The notes under the pieces: generated by a model | What the model saw: only the letters and a program-made list of their open reading frames with translations | The model's database searches: none | Told to the model about the DNA's origin: nothing | Origin: Spirochaetales bacterium | Lineage (GTDB): Bacteria; Spirochaetota; Spirochaetia; DSM-27196; SKKC01 | Direction of reading: 5' to 3' | Assembly (NCBI GenBank): GCA_007126865.1 | Contig: SLAN01000149.1 | Span: 1-17,231 of the forward strand | DNA length: 17,231 nt | In this document: piece by piece, positions 1-6,958 of the stretch | Layout: the number at the start of each line of letters is the position of its first letter | Position numbering within the stretch: the first letter of the stretch is position 1 | Made by a program: the position numbers and the translations under genes

Positions 1-1
1 C

Positions 2-2422
2 GAGCTTCTCGTACGGCAACGATACTCCGATGCGCAGCTGCTGCGGCGATCGAAAATCGCGGAATCTGTCGCGCGCCGCTACGGTCCCGAGGTGATTTCG
101 GCGATCGGACTCGACGAGCTGTGGCAGCGCCGGTTGCTGAGCTCCAGGCGCCCGGCCGACTTCCGCAGAGTGTTGGAGTTCGCACCGGAGCGCGGACTGT
201 TCGCCTGTTTTCTCGCAGCGTTGCGGAGGCCGAAGCTACGCAGTCCGTTCTTCAACCACCTCGCCGGCAGCGGCGATCTGCTCGTGCTGCGTTCCGTTGC
301 GCTATCGGGCCGTGGAGAGGAATTCAGCGGCCGGACCGCGTTCGAGATGTTTGCAGAACGCATAGACGAGGTCCGAGAGATGACCGGTGATCCCGACTGG
401 CCGGTGCGATACTTCGCGCTGAAGATATTGCTGTACGACGAGGATCCGCGGTCGGAGCGCATCATATGGGAGTGTGCGCACGATGCCGCGGCGCTGGTCA
501 GGCGGATCGTCGCCGAGGAGTTTGAACCGAGCGATCGCAACCGACTCTACGAACATCTTTTCGGCCTTCTCCTTGACGATCCGGCTTTCGAGGTGCGCCG
601 CGCCGTCCGGCGTCGCATCGACGCCGACTTTCCGGACCGCTATCACGTTGACCCCGCCGACTTATCCCCCGCACAGGCGGTGCACGTTCTCGAACAGCTT
701 CATGAGGACTCGAAAGAAGACGAGAATACCGCGGTAGTCTTCCTCGAGCATACCGACCGCGAGTTGCGACTGCCGGCGGCGCTCTTCCTCGAACGACGAA
801 GAACGCTGTCCAGAATGTTCGCCGCCGCCGATCTCGGCGACAGGCAGGCGTTCGATCGAACGACCCGCCTCCTCGAGAATGCCGCCGACGTCAACGTCAT
901 GCAGTTCCTGGAAGAAGCCGGCAGTGAGTTGAGTGCCGCGATGGTGAGAATCGCGGCGGAAATCCTGAGTCGAAAGGGCCCGACAGCACTCATCCAATCC
1001 GTTGCCGCCGCCGGATTCCGCTACTACGACGAGGAGCCGGAAGGTCGAGGAGAGCTGCTCGAGCTCGTCCTGGAGATGATCGAGAAACGCGGCGACACGG
1101 CGGCGCTCACCGCGCTGCGCGACGAGTTACTTCGCAGGAGACATGATCCCGAATGTGCCGGACGCATTCTCACGCATGTACCGACGCGTGCTCATCTTCT
1201 CTTTTCCAACGCTTTCCTGAGTTGCATGAAAGATCCGCGTTTCGAGGCGGACGATGAGCTGGTCGCGGCGGTGACCCGAATGCCGTACGCAGATCTTATT
1301 CCCGAGTTGATGGAAATAATAAAGGAGGGCCGGGAAGTATACCCTCACCGAGTGCGGATACGTGCGATCGAAACCCTCGGTGCCTACGGTGACCTCTCGG
1401 TCGTTCAGTTCATCCTCGAGAATCTCCCGGTGCTGCCGAAGGAGGAGGCACGCGAGTTCGCGCAGAAGCTTGCACACTTCGCCGACGACCGGTTCGATAC
1501 CAGGGTCTGGAAGCTCCTCTCCGGAAGCGATGCCGCGGTCAGGACAGCCCTAATTTCCGCCTTGCCGGCCACTCAGAAGAGCGATTTCGTCAAACCGATC
1601 AGAGAAGCGCAGAACGATGCCGACCCCGATGTGCGGATCGCCGCGGTCTGGGCGATCGCGGAGCTCGACGACAAGCGGGCGCTCGCGCAGGCCGGCGACA
1701 GGCTCCGTGACCCGGTCGAACGGGTACGATCTGAAGCCGCCGAAGCACTCGGTGCCCACGGCGGCGAGCAGACGGTCAAACAGTTCAAGGAGCTGCTCGC
1801 CGACGAGGCTGAAGTCGATACGGTCAAGACCGCTGCGCTTCGAGGTCTTGGTGCGTCCAGGCTCAAGGCCTCGGTCGACATCCTCGTTGATTTCCTCGAG
1901 AAGGCGCCGGAGCACCTCGAGGCCGACGCCGTGCAGGCACTCGCGGCCAAGCGAGGCAGCCGGGACATCGAGGCAATCGTAAATCACCTGAAGGATGCCG
2001 AACAGACCGTGCGAGAGCGCCTCGTCAAGGTATTCACCGTCATGGCCGGCGAATCCGAGGAGACGATCGTAGAGCTGCTGCAGGAGGACATTCCGTCGCT
2101 CAGGCCGATAGTGACCGAGATTCTCGAGACGGTGGGATACGTGGAAAGCCTGATCCGGCGGTTATCGCACCGTGATCCTGCCGTCAGGCGCCACTCGGCG
2201 GAGGTGTTGTCGCTTATCGGCACACCGGCGGCGTTCCGCGGAATCGTCCTCGCTGCGCGCGACCCCGACCAGGATGTTCGCGTTAAGGTGACACGCGCAC
2301 TCGAGTCGCTCAACACCGAGTCGGGCGGCGAAATCCTCGAGCAGCTGCAGAACGATCCGGACAAGCGGGTGCGGAAATACACGACCTGGGCACTGCAACG
2401 CACCAAAGCGAAGTCGGCCTGA
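2..2422 (+). CDS. HEAT-repeat protein, 5'-partial
   Basis: The reading frame is open from base 2 and reads as plausible protein (ELLVRQRYSDAQLLRR...) before the GTG at position 92, so the true start is probably outside the window and the GTG is internal. About 806 residues are visible. The sequence is almost entirely alpha-helical and acidic. It contains tandem HEAT/PBS-lyase-type repeats, clearest in the last third, for example DPDVRIAAVWAIAELDDKRA, DPVERVRSEAAEALGAHG and DPAVRRHSAEVLSLIGTPAA, and it ends with a further unit (DPDKRVRKYTTWALQ). Such repeats form a superhelical scaffold for protein-protein contacts. No catalytic motif is visible, and no signal peptide or membrane segment is present in the part seen. 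A hairpin follows the stop codon, and then an RnfD-type gene on the same strand. A functional link to that gene is possible but unproven. The repeat class is secure; the partner and role are unknown. Confidence 0.85.
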   Translation, partial: ELLVRQRYSDAQLLRRSKIAESVARRYGPEVISAIGLDELWQRRLLSSRRPADFRRVLEFAPERGLFACFLAALRRPKLRSPFFNHLAGSGDLLVLRSVALSGRGEEFSGRTAFEMFAERIDEVREMTGDPDWPVRYFALKILLYDEDPRSERIIWECAHDAAALVRRIVAEEFEPSDRNRLYEHLFGLLLDDPAFEVRRAVRRRIDADFPDRYHVDPADLSPAQAVHVLEQLHEDSKEDENTAVVFLEHTDRELRLPAALFLERRRTLSRMFAAADLGDRQAFDRTTRLLENAADVNVMQFLEEAGSELSAAMVRIAAEILSRKGPTALIQSVAAAGFRYYDEEPEGRGELLELVLEMIEKRGDTAALTALRDELLRRRHDPECAGRILTHVPTRAHLLFSNAFLSCMKDPRFEADDELVAAVTRMPYADLIPELMEIIKEGREVYPHRVRIRAIETLGAYGDLSVVQFILENLPVLPKEEAREFAQKLAHFADDRFDTRVWKLLSGSDAAVRTALISALPATQKSDFVKPIREAQNDADPDVRIAAVWAIAELDDKRALAQAGDRLRDPVERVRSEAAEALGAHGGEQTVKQFKELLADEAEVDTVKTAALRGLGASRLKASVDILVDFLEKAPEHLEADAVQALAAKRGSRDIEAIVNHLKDAEQTVRERLVKVFTVMAGESEETIVELLQEDIPSLRPIVTEILETVGYVESLIRRLSHRDPAVRRHSAEVLSLIGTPAAFRGIVLAARDPDQDVRVKVTRALESLNTESGGEILEQLQNDPDKRVRKYTTWALQRTKAKSA

Positions 2423-2430
2423 CCGGCTTC

Positions 2431-2471
2431 GCGCACCGGTCGCGGTGCGCTCATAGTCTCCTTTCCTTTAC
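2431..2471 (+). terminator. Hairpin after HEAT gene, possible terminator
   Basis: A 7-bp perfect GC-rich stem (GCGCACC at 2431-2437, GGTGCGC at 2444-2450) with a 6-nt loop starts 9 bp after the HEAT gene stop codon. A pyrimidine-rich stretch with interrupted T runs follows (ctcctttccttt, 2460-2469). The T tract is not continuous, so termination may be partial and the downstream rnfD-type gene could still be reached by read-through. Confidence 0.5.
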
Positions 2472-2491
2472 AACAAAGAGGGATCTCGATA

Positions 2492-2554
2492 ATGTCGCGT
2501 AACGAATCCCACGACAAAACCAACGAGTCGTTCAACCGGAGGAAGATAACATGA
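2492..2554 (+). CDS. Possible 20-residue leader peptide coupled to rnfD
   Basis: An ATG at 2492 follows a purine-rich AGAGGG about 10 bases upstream and opens a 20-codon ORF. Its TGA (2552-2554) overlaps the ATG of the RnfD-type gene in the classic ATGA arrangement. The peptide is hydrophilic and basic at its end (it finishes FNRRKIT) and has no recognisable family. It could be a translated leader coupled to the next gene. Alternatively, it could be the out-of-frame relic of a longer N-terminal tail, because RnfD proteins usually carry a short polar tail before their first helix. It could also be chance. No homology can be claimed. Confidence 0.3.
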   Translation: MSRNESHDKTNESFNRRKIT

Positions 2555-3441
2555 AGATGATGTACGGGATGCTCATCGCGCTGACACCCGCCGTACTCTA
2601 TTCACTCTACGCGTATCGCCTGCAGGCACTGCTGCTCGTACTGACCGGTATCCTTTCGGCGGTCGCCGCCGAGGCGATCTATCAGAAAGTGACCGGTAAG
2701 AAAGTGACCGTCAAGGACGGCAGTGCGGCAATTACAGGCACACTGCTGGCGTTGGCGGTCTCTACTTCCACCCCCCTTTATGCGCTCGGCATTTCCGCGG
2801 CCTTCGGCATTATCGCCGGGAAGCAGCTTCTCGGGGGTGTTGGTAAGAATCTGTTCAATCCGGCGCTGTTCGGGCGGCTGTTCTATCTGTTTGTTTTCGC
2901 CGACTCGATTCTCCCCTGGCGCCGCCCGGTGGACATGACCACGGCGGCAACACCACTGGAGATTCTCCGGGAGAGCGGCGAGGCGGCAGCAGCTCTCGAC
3001 GTGTACTCAGTCGCGGACATGTTCCTCGGCCGAATCCCGGGGACCATCGGCGAGATATCCGCTCTCGCGTTGCTGCTTGGGGCAGGTTTTTTGATCTACA
3101 AGAAGTACGTACGCTGGCGAATACCCGCGAGCATTCTTGCAACGGTCCTGGTCCTGTCGATCGTGGCGGGTCAGAATCCGCTGTTTCATCTCTTCGCAGG
3201 CAGTCTGATTCTCGGTTCGTGCTTCATGGCGACAGACCCGATGACCTCCCCGCGGTATCCGAAAGGACAGCTCATTTTCGGGATCGGGATAGGGCTCATC
3301 ATAATGAGCATGCGCTGGTGGGGATGGCAGACTCCGGGCGTCTATGAGTTCACTGAGGGGACTACATTCGCCATACTGGCCATGAATCTCGCCGTCCCCT
3401 ATCTCAATAGTAAGCTCAAACCGGCCCGCAAGAAGTCGTAG
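2551..3441 (+). CDS. rnfD: RnfD/NqrB-family membrane flavoprotein subunit
   Basis: A 296-residue polytopic membrane protein of the NqrB/RnfD family. In Rnf and Nqr complexes this subunit carries a covalently bound FMN and takes part in ion-coupled electron transfer between ferredoxin or NADH and its acceptor. Family marks are the start MMYGMLIALTPAVLYSLYAY, the motif KNLFNPALFGR (about 100-109), TTAATPL with candidate FMN-acceptor Thr134, and CFMATDPMTSPRYPKG (about 224-239). Roughly eight to nine hydrophobic helices are visible. The ATG at 2551 follows a good GGAGGA ribosome site. The N-terminal polar tail is shorter than usual. No rnfA, B, C, E or G gene lies downstream (the next genes are a small membrane protein and then a convergent gene), and upstream is the HEAT gene, so within this window it is an orphan subunit. 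The family call is firm. Membership of a true Rnf complex is not shown; it may belong to another flavinylated electron-transfer system. Confidence 0.85.
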   Translation: MKMMYGMLIALTPAVLYSLYAYRLQALLLVLTGILSAVAAEAIYQKVTGKKVTVKDGSAAITGTLLALAVSTSTPLYALGISAAFGIIAGKQLLGGVGKNLFNPALFGRLFYLFVFADSILPWRRPVDMTTAATPLEILRESGEAAAALDVYSVADMFLGRIPGTIGEISALALLLGAGFLIYKKYVRWRIPASILATVLVLSIVAGQNPLFHLFAGSLILGSCFMATDPMTSPRYPKGQLIFGIGIGLIIMSMRWWGWQTPGVYEFTEGTTFAILAMNLAVPYLNSKLKPARKKS

Positions 3442-3475
3442 CCCGGGGCGACGACCCACGTATGGAGGTGCTTGG

Positions 3476-3694
3476 ATGTTTGAAAGCTGGATAGTTCGAC
3501 TCATATCGGTACTCGTAGTAATGACAGCTGTCGGTCTCGGCTGGTATCAAGTTCGCTTCTCTCGCCTCAAAAATCGCGGCGTCGAGGAATCCGAAGCCAG
3601 ATCGAAGGCCTCGGTGCAGGCGAAGACGTCGGCCCTGGTCGTTACCTTTCTTTACATGGTGGCAATGGTAAGCGTAGCAGGCCTCTTTATGTAG
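3476..3694 (+). CDS. Small two-helix membrane protein, unknown function
   Basis: 72 residues, preceded by GGAGGTG 5 bases before the ATG, which is the best ribosome site in this cluster. Two hydrophobic segments (about 6-24, ending GLGWYQ, and about 52-71, ALVVTFLYMVAMVSVAGLF) flank a charged middle (RFSRLKNRGVEESEARSKAS). This predicts a helical hairpin in the inner membrane. It starts 34 bp after the RnfD-type gene on the same strand, so the two are probably cotranscribed. It is not one of the standard Rnf subunits that I recognise. Given its position it could be an accessory or assembly factor for the RnfD-type protein, but that is inference from adjacency only. Coding is supported by the strong ribosome site and the clear hydrophobic pattern. 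Confidence 0.7.
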   Translation: MFESWIVRLISVLVVMTAVGLGWYQVRFSRLKNRGVEESEARSKASVQAKTSALVVTFLYMVAMVSVAGLFM

Positions 3695-3706
3695 TCCGAG
3701 CCACCG

Positions 3707-3740
3707 AACACCGTGTCCCGCTGTCGCACGGAGAGCTCGC
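3707..3740 (+). repeat. 34-bp direct repeat, copy 1
   Basis: This sequence (begins AACACCGTGTCCCGCTGTCG, ends GAGAGCTCGC) recurs 61 bp downstream at 3768-3801 with one A/G difference (3728 versus 3789). It lies just after the stop of the small membrane protein, in non-coding DNA. Confidence 0.85.
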
Positions 3741-3767
3741 GCGAGGATGGCGAGGCACTGCACCGGC

Positions 3768-3801
3768 AACACCGTGTCCCGCTGTCGCGCGGAGAGCTCG
3801 C
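3768..3801 (+). repeat. 34-bp direct repeat, copy 2
   Basis: Second copy of the repeat seen at 3707-3740, 33 of 34 bases identical. Bases 3773-3782 of this copy also form the left arm of the intergenic hairpin, and the equivalent bases of copy 1 (3712-3721) could pair with the same right arm. Confidence 0.85.
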
Positions 3802-3816
3802 CGGCGGCGGGACACG
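3773..3816. terminator. Intergenic hairpin between convergent genes
   Basis: A perfect 10-bp stem (CGTGTCCCGC at 3773-3782, GCGGGACACG at 3807-3816) encloses a GC-rich 24-nt loop that can pair further. It ends 4 bp before the stop codon of the minus-strand amidohydrolase and about 80 bp after the plus-strand small membrane protein. It may act as a bidirectional terminator. There is no T tract on either side, so intrinsic termination would be weak; mRNA 3'-end protection is an alternative. Confidence 0.5.
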
Positions 3817-3819
3817 ACT

Positions 3820-5043
3820 CTACGAAATCATGGCAGCGGTAATCCGGGCAGCAGTGGCGATGTCCCCGATACGGCTGAACTCGTCAGGGTGATGGCTGAT
3901 ACCGTCGCGACTCGGAACGAATAGCATCGCCGCCGGCAAACAGGACGCGACCACCGCAGCATCGTGGAGCGCTCCGCTCGGGACGGTTGGCAGCCGGATT
4001 CCGAGGGACTCCGCCGCGTCGGCGAGCCTTCGGACCATGTCGGCATCCAGCGGAGCCGGCGGCTGATCGTCCTCGCGTACGATGTTGGTGCGCAAACCGC
4101 GATCGCTGGAAATCTGTTCGAGTAATAGCCTCAGTCGATTCTCCCCATCCTCGAGAAGCTCGCCTTCGGGCGAGCGGAAGTCGACACTGAAGGCAACGCG
4201 GGAGGCGATCACATTGACCGCATTCGGCTCAACGTTGATGCGCCCTACGGTCATTACGGTGTAATCGCACTCCTCAGACAGGTCGAAACCGGTCGATTCG
4301 ATCCGGCCAATCATGCTCGCCGCTGCGGCGAGCGGATCGCGCCGGTCCGCCATGCGGGTTGAGCCGGCATGGTTACCACGGCCCTCCACGTCTATACGAT
4401 ACTGTCTGCGGCCGTTTATCGTACCGACGGCGGCGACCGCCCGATTCTCGTTCCAGAGTCGGAGGCCCTGCTCCGGATGGAGCTCGAGGAACCCACGGTA
4501 ACGGCTCGCGTCGATCCGGTCGGTCTCGAGGCGCTCGGCATCTACCCCGTACCGTGCGCCGGCCTCGAGGTAGCTCTCACCGTGGCGATTGGTCAGACGG
4601 GCGAGATCGTCGCAACCGACTCTCCCCACCCACGCGCGGCTTCCGAGCAACCCCATACCGAAGGTGGTTCCCTCCTCCTCGGCGAAGATGACGAGCTCCA
4701 ACGGCGGGTCGGGAAGCGCCCGAAACAGCTCGAGCGGCATGACCACTCCGCTTACCCCGTCGAACTTCCCCCCGGAGGGAACCGAATCGAGATGTGAGCC
4801 GCTGAGCCAGAGCGGCTCGTCCCACGTTCGCCCGTCGGGGCGGATATGCACGTTGCCGGCCGCGTCGATGCGACTCTTCGCACCGACCGACAACGCCTCT
4901 TCGATTACGTAATCGCGCGCGGCCGCCCATGCGTTCGAGAATGTCGGTCGACTGTATCCGAGATCGGGAGTCGAGTCGTTGCACGCGGCAATGCACTCAA
5001 TGTCGCGCTCGATGCGGTCAGGTCGAACTGTGTTGCTTTTCAC
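3820..5043 (-). CDS. M20-family N-carbamoyl-amino-acid hydrolase / amidohydrolase
   Basis: 407 residues, the usual length of the Zn-dependent hydantoinase/carbamoylase group of peptidase family M20. These enzymes hydrolyse N-carbamoyl-L-amino acids, allantoate, ureidoglycolate or similar amides. Metal and catalytic motifs are intact: GSHLDSVPSGGKFDG (His84, Asp95), FAEEEGTTF (Glu123/Glu124), LELHPEQG (His189), GRGNHAGSTRM in the dimerisation domain, SGALHDA (His360) and SHHPDEFS (His384). There is no signal peptide, so it is cytoplasmic. The start is GTG at 5043, with GAGAGG a few bases upstream; no in-frame ATG is better placed. The gene diverges from the Dpp-type importer operon, which suggests the importer delivers its substrate or a precursor. 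The exact substrate cannot be read from the sequence: carbamoylase, allantoate amidohydrolase and ureido-acid hydrolase all share these motifs. Confidence 0.88.
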   Translation of the reverse strand: MKSNTVRPDRIERDIECIAACNDSTPDLGYSRPTFSNAWAAARDYVIEEALSVGAKSRIDAAGNVHIRPDGRTWDEPLWLSGSHLDSVPSGGKFDGVSGVVMPLELFRALPDPPLELVIFAEEEGTTFGMGLLGSRAWVGRVGCDDLARLTNRHGESYLEAGARYGVDAERLETDRIDASRYRGFLELHPEQGLRLWNENRAVAAVGTINGRRQYRIDVEGRGNHAGSTRMADRRDPLAAAASMIGRIESTGFDLSEECDYTVMTVGRINVEPNAVNVIASRVAFSVDFRSPEGELLEDGENRLRLLLEQISSDRGLRTNIVREDDQPPAPLDADMVRRLADAAESLGIRLPTVPSGALHDAAVVASCLPAAMLFVPSRDGISHHPDEFSRIGDIATAARITAAMIS

Positions 5044-5116
5044 ACTTCCTCTCGCTGTAGTCGGGATGCAGGTACGGACACCGACTTTCCACCGATATCT
5101 TTTCGTCTGCTCAGAC

Positions 5117-5146
5117 TTGTCCGGAACTGCGAATTCGGTGCATAAT
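5117..5146 (+). promoter_or_regulatory. Candidate sigma-70 promoter for importer operon
   Basis: TTGTCC (5117-5122) and CATAAT (5141-5146) are separated by 18 bp and match the -35 and -10 consensus at four and five of six positions. Transcription from here would give a leader of roughly 210 nt before the binding-protein ATG, containing the hairpin at 5272-5301. Confidence 0.45.
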
Positions 5147-5173
5147 TATACACGCTTCAGCGGCACACGTGTA
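5145..5173 (-). promoter_or_regulatory. Candidate promoter for amidohydrolase gene
   Basis: On the minus strand, bases 5150 to 5145 read TATAAT, a perfect -10 hexamer, about 100 bp upstream of the GTG start. The -35 region at 17-bp spacing (TACACG, 5173 to 5168) is a weak match, so an activator may be needed. The -10 overlaps the plus-strand -10 by two bases. Confidence 0.45.
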
Positions 5174-5271
5174 CCGGCCCGTCGATAGGGGAAGTGATCC
5201 GCCCGGCCTCCGTCACCCGCCCGAGGAGGACGTCGGATTTCTGCGTTTCGACCTGCCCACACGTCAGACCG

Positions 5272-5301
5272 CCGAACGCGAACGGAGGTTCGCTTGTTCG
5301 G
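5272..5301 (+). promoter_or_regulatory. Leader hairpin / operator-like inverted repeat
   Basis: CCGAAC plus GCGAAC (5272-5283), the loop GGAG, then GTTCGC, a TT bulge and GTTCGG (5288-5301) form a 12-bp stem. Each arm contains two CGAAC-type half-sites, so as DNA it also resembles a double operator. It lies about 65 bp upstream of the binding-protein start codon. There is no T tract, so it is not an obvious terminator. Confidence 0.45.
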
Positions 5302-5315
5302 TCGCAACCAGGCGG

Positions 5316-5327
5316 TCGAGTACTCGA
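5316..5327. promoter_or_regulatory. 12-bp palindrome upstream of importer operon
   Basis: TCGAGTACTCGA is a perfect 12-bp palindrome 38 bp before the ATG at 5366. It is a possible binding site for a dimeric regulator. Function is inferred from symmetry and position only. Confidence 0.3.
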
Positions 5328-5365
5328 AACAGCCATAGAGGACACGCACTAAGGAGGTGTAGTGT

Positions 5366-6931
5366 ATGAGAAAGACGATGTTGTTTGTTCTTATGCTGGT
5401 GCTGGCCGGATCGGCACACGTTTTCGCCGGCGGCGCCGCCGAGGCCGAGGAGCGCGATACGCTCGTCGTCGGTCAGATCGCCGAACCGAACGCACTCGAT
5501 CCGCACACGGTGACCGCCGTAAACGACTTCCGGATCCTGGTAAACGTATACGAGGGCCTCGTTCAGTTCGCCGACGGATCGCTCGCGGTCGAGCCGGCGC
5601 TCGCCGAGGAGTGGGATGTCAGCGAAGACGGGCTGACGTACACCTTCTATCTTCGCGAAGGGGTGCGGTTTCACGACGGAACAGACTTCAACGCGGAGGC
5701 GGTCAAATTCAACTTCGACCGGATGCTCGACGAGGATCACCCCTACCACCATACCGGTCCGTTCCCGCTCGCATTCTTCTTCTCCGCGATCGATGAAGTT
5801 ACCGCGGTCGACGACTATACCGTCCGCATGGAATTGAGCGAGCCGTTTGCACCGCTGCTGTCGAATCTCGCCTACCCGACCGGGCTCATGGTCAGTCCTT
5901 CGGCGGTCGAGGAGCACGGTGAAGAGTTCGGGCGGAATCCCGTCGGCACCGGCCCGTTCCAGTTCGTCGAGTGGGTGAGCAACACGCAGGTCACCATCGA
6001 AGCAAATGACGATTACTGGGGTTCGCCGGCCGGAATGGAGCGCATCGTGTTCCGCCCCGTTACCGACGGCAACACCCGCGTCAATGAAATGCTCTCCGGC
6101 GGGCTCGATCTCATCGTCGAAGTACCGCCCGACTCGCTTGCACGCTTCCGGCAGGACGATTCGTTTACCGTCTACGAGCAGGACGGACCGCACGTCTGGT
6201 TCCTGATTCTCAATCTCCGCGAGGGGCCGTTTACCGATCATGCCCTGCGACAGGCTGTCAACTACGCGGTAGACAAGGAGTCGCTGGTGGAGAACGTGCT
6301 GCAGGGCACCGCCACCGTCGCCGACAGTCCGATCGCCCCCGCGTTCGACTGGGCGTATAACGAGGACCTCGCCCCCTACCCGTACGATCCCGATCGCGCA
6401 CGCGAACTCGTCGAACAGTCGGGCTACGATGGGGAGGAGATCGTTTTCTACGTAACCGAGGGCGGCTCCGGCATGCTCGATCCGATTCCGATGGGCACCG
6501 CCATTCAGGCGGACCTCGCGGATATCGGCCTCGAGGTGAGCATAGAAACGTTCGAATGGAATACGTTCCTCGACGAAGTGAATGCCGGACTCGAAGGGCG
6601 AGCCGATATGGCGCAGATGGCGTGGATGACCAACGATCCAGACACCCTTCCGTATCTGACGCTGCGAACCGAGGCCTTCCCCGAGGACGGCGGCTTCAAC
6701 TCCGGCTACTACTCGAACAGCGAGGTGGACGGCCTGCTGGAGGCGGCGCGTCAGGCGACGACCGAAGAGGAGCGGGCGGCGCTGTACCGGGAGATGCAGG
6801 AGATCGTCTACGAGGACGCGCCGTGGCTTTTCGTCGGCAACTGGGTACAGAATGCGGTCGCGGTAGCCGACCTTCAGAACTTCCGGCTGCAACCGTCGTT
6901 CTTCCTCGAGCTGGGAGAGGTCTCGTTCTGA
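5366..6931 (+). CDS. Family-5 (Dpp/Opp-type) ABC substrate-binding protein
   Basis: 521 residues. This is the periplasmic receptor of an ABC importer in the SBP_bac_5 family, whose members bind peptides, opines, nickel chelates or, in some lineages, oligosaccharides. A signal peptide is clear (MRKTMLFVLMLVLAGSAHVFA, likely cleaved after residue 21). There is no lipobox cysteine, so the protein should be free in the periplasm or held another way. Family hallmarks follow: EPNALDPHT (about 40-48), LAEEWDVSEDGLTYTFYLREGVRFHDG (about 77-103), NPVGTGPFQFVEW (about 192-204) and the second-lobe region LRQAVNYAVDKESLV (about 295-309). The ATG at 5366 follows AAGGAGGTG with good spacing. It leads an operon with two permease domains and two ATPase domains. 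The mature start GGAAEAEE is the spirochaete-like feature. The ligand cannot be deduced; peptide annotation would be a guess. Confidence 0.92.
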   Translation: MRKTMLFVLMLVLAGSAHVFAGGAAEAEERDTLVVGQIAEPNALDPHTVTAVNDFRILVNVYEGLVQFADGSLAVEPALAEEWDVSEDGLTYTFYLREGVRFHDGTDFNAEAVKFNFDRMLDEDHPYHHTGPFPLAFFFSAIDEVTAVDDYTVRMELSEPFAPLLSNLAYPTGLMVSPSAVEEHGEEFGRNPVGTGPFQFVEWVSNTQVTIEANDDYWGSPAGMERIVFRPVTDGNTRVNEMLSGGLDLIVEVPPDSLARFRQDDSFTVYEQDGPHVWFLILNLREGPFTDHALRQAVNYAVDKESLVENVLQGTATVADSPIAPAFDWAYNEDLAPYPYDPDRARELVEQSGYDGEEIVFYVTEGGSGMLDPIPMGTAIQADLADIGLEVSIETFEWNTFLDEVNAGLEGRADMAQMAWMTNDPDTLPYLTLRTEAFPEDGGFNSGYYSNSEVDGLLEAARQATTEEERAALYREMQEIVYEDAPWLFVGNWVQNAVAVADLQNFRLQPSFFLELGEVSF

Positions 6932-6958
6932 CCTTCGAGCGTCCTCCGCGTCAGCGCG

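Larger units (their letters stand above)
5044..5365. promoter_or_regulatory. 322-bp divergent control region
   Basis: Non-coding stretch between the start codons of the minus-strand amidohydrolase and the plus-strand importer operon. It holds overlapping promoter-like elements on both strands near 5117-5150, an 8-bp palindrome ACACGTGT near 5165-5172, a long hairpin (5272-5301), a 12-bp palindrome (5316-5327) and the importer ribosome site AAGGAGGTG (5351-5359). The GC content drops locally around 5140-5153, as expected for a promoter. No regulator gene is in the window. Confidence 0.55.

Noticed and set aside
3707..3801. Possible mini CRISPR array from the two 34-bp repeats
   Set aside because: There are only two copies with a 27-bp gap, no third repeat and no cas genes. 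The sequence fits a duplicated hairpin element better.
5264..6892. Long open frame on the minus strand opposite the binding-protein gene
   Set aside because: The plus-strand protein has a signal peptide and clear family motifs. The antisense frame is open because of GC-rich codon bias, and its translation resembles no family.
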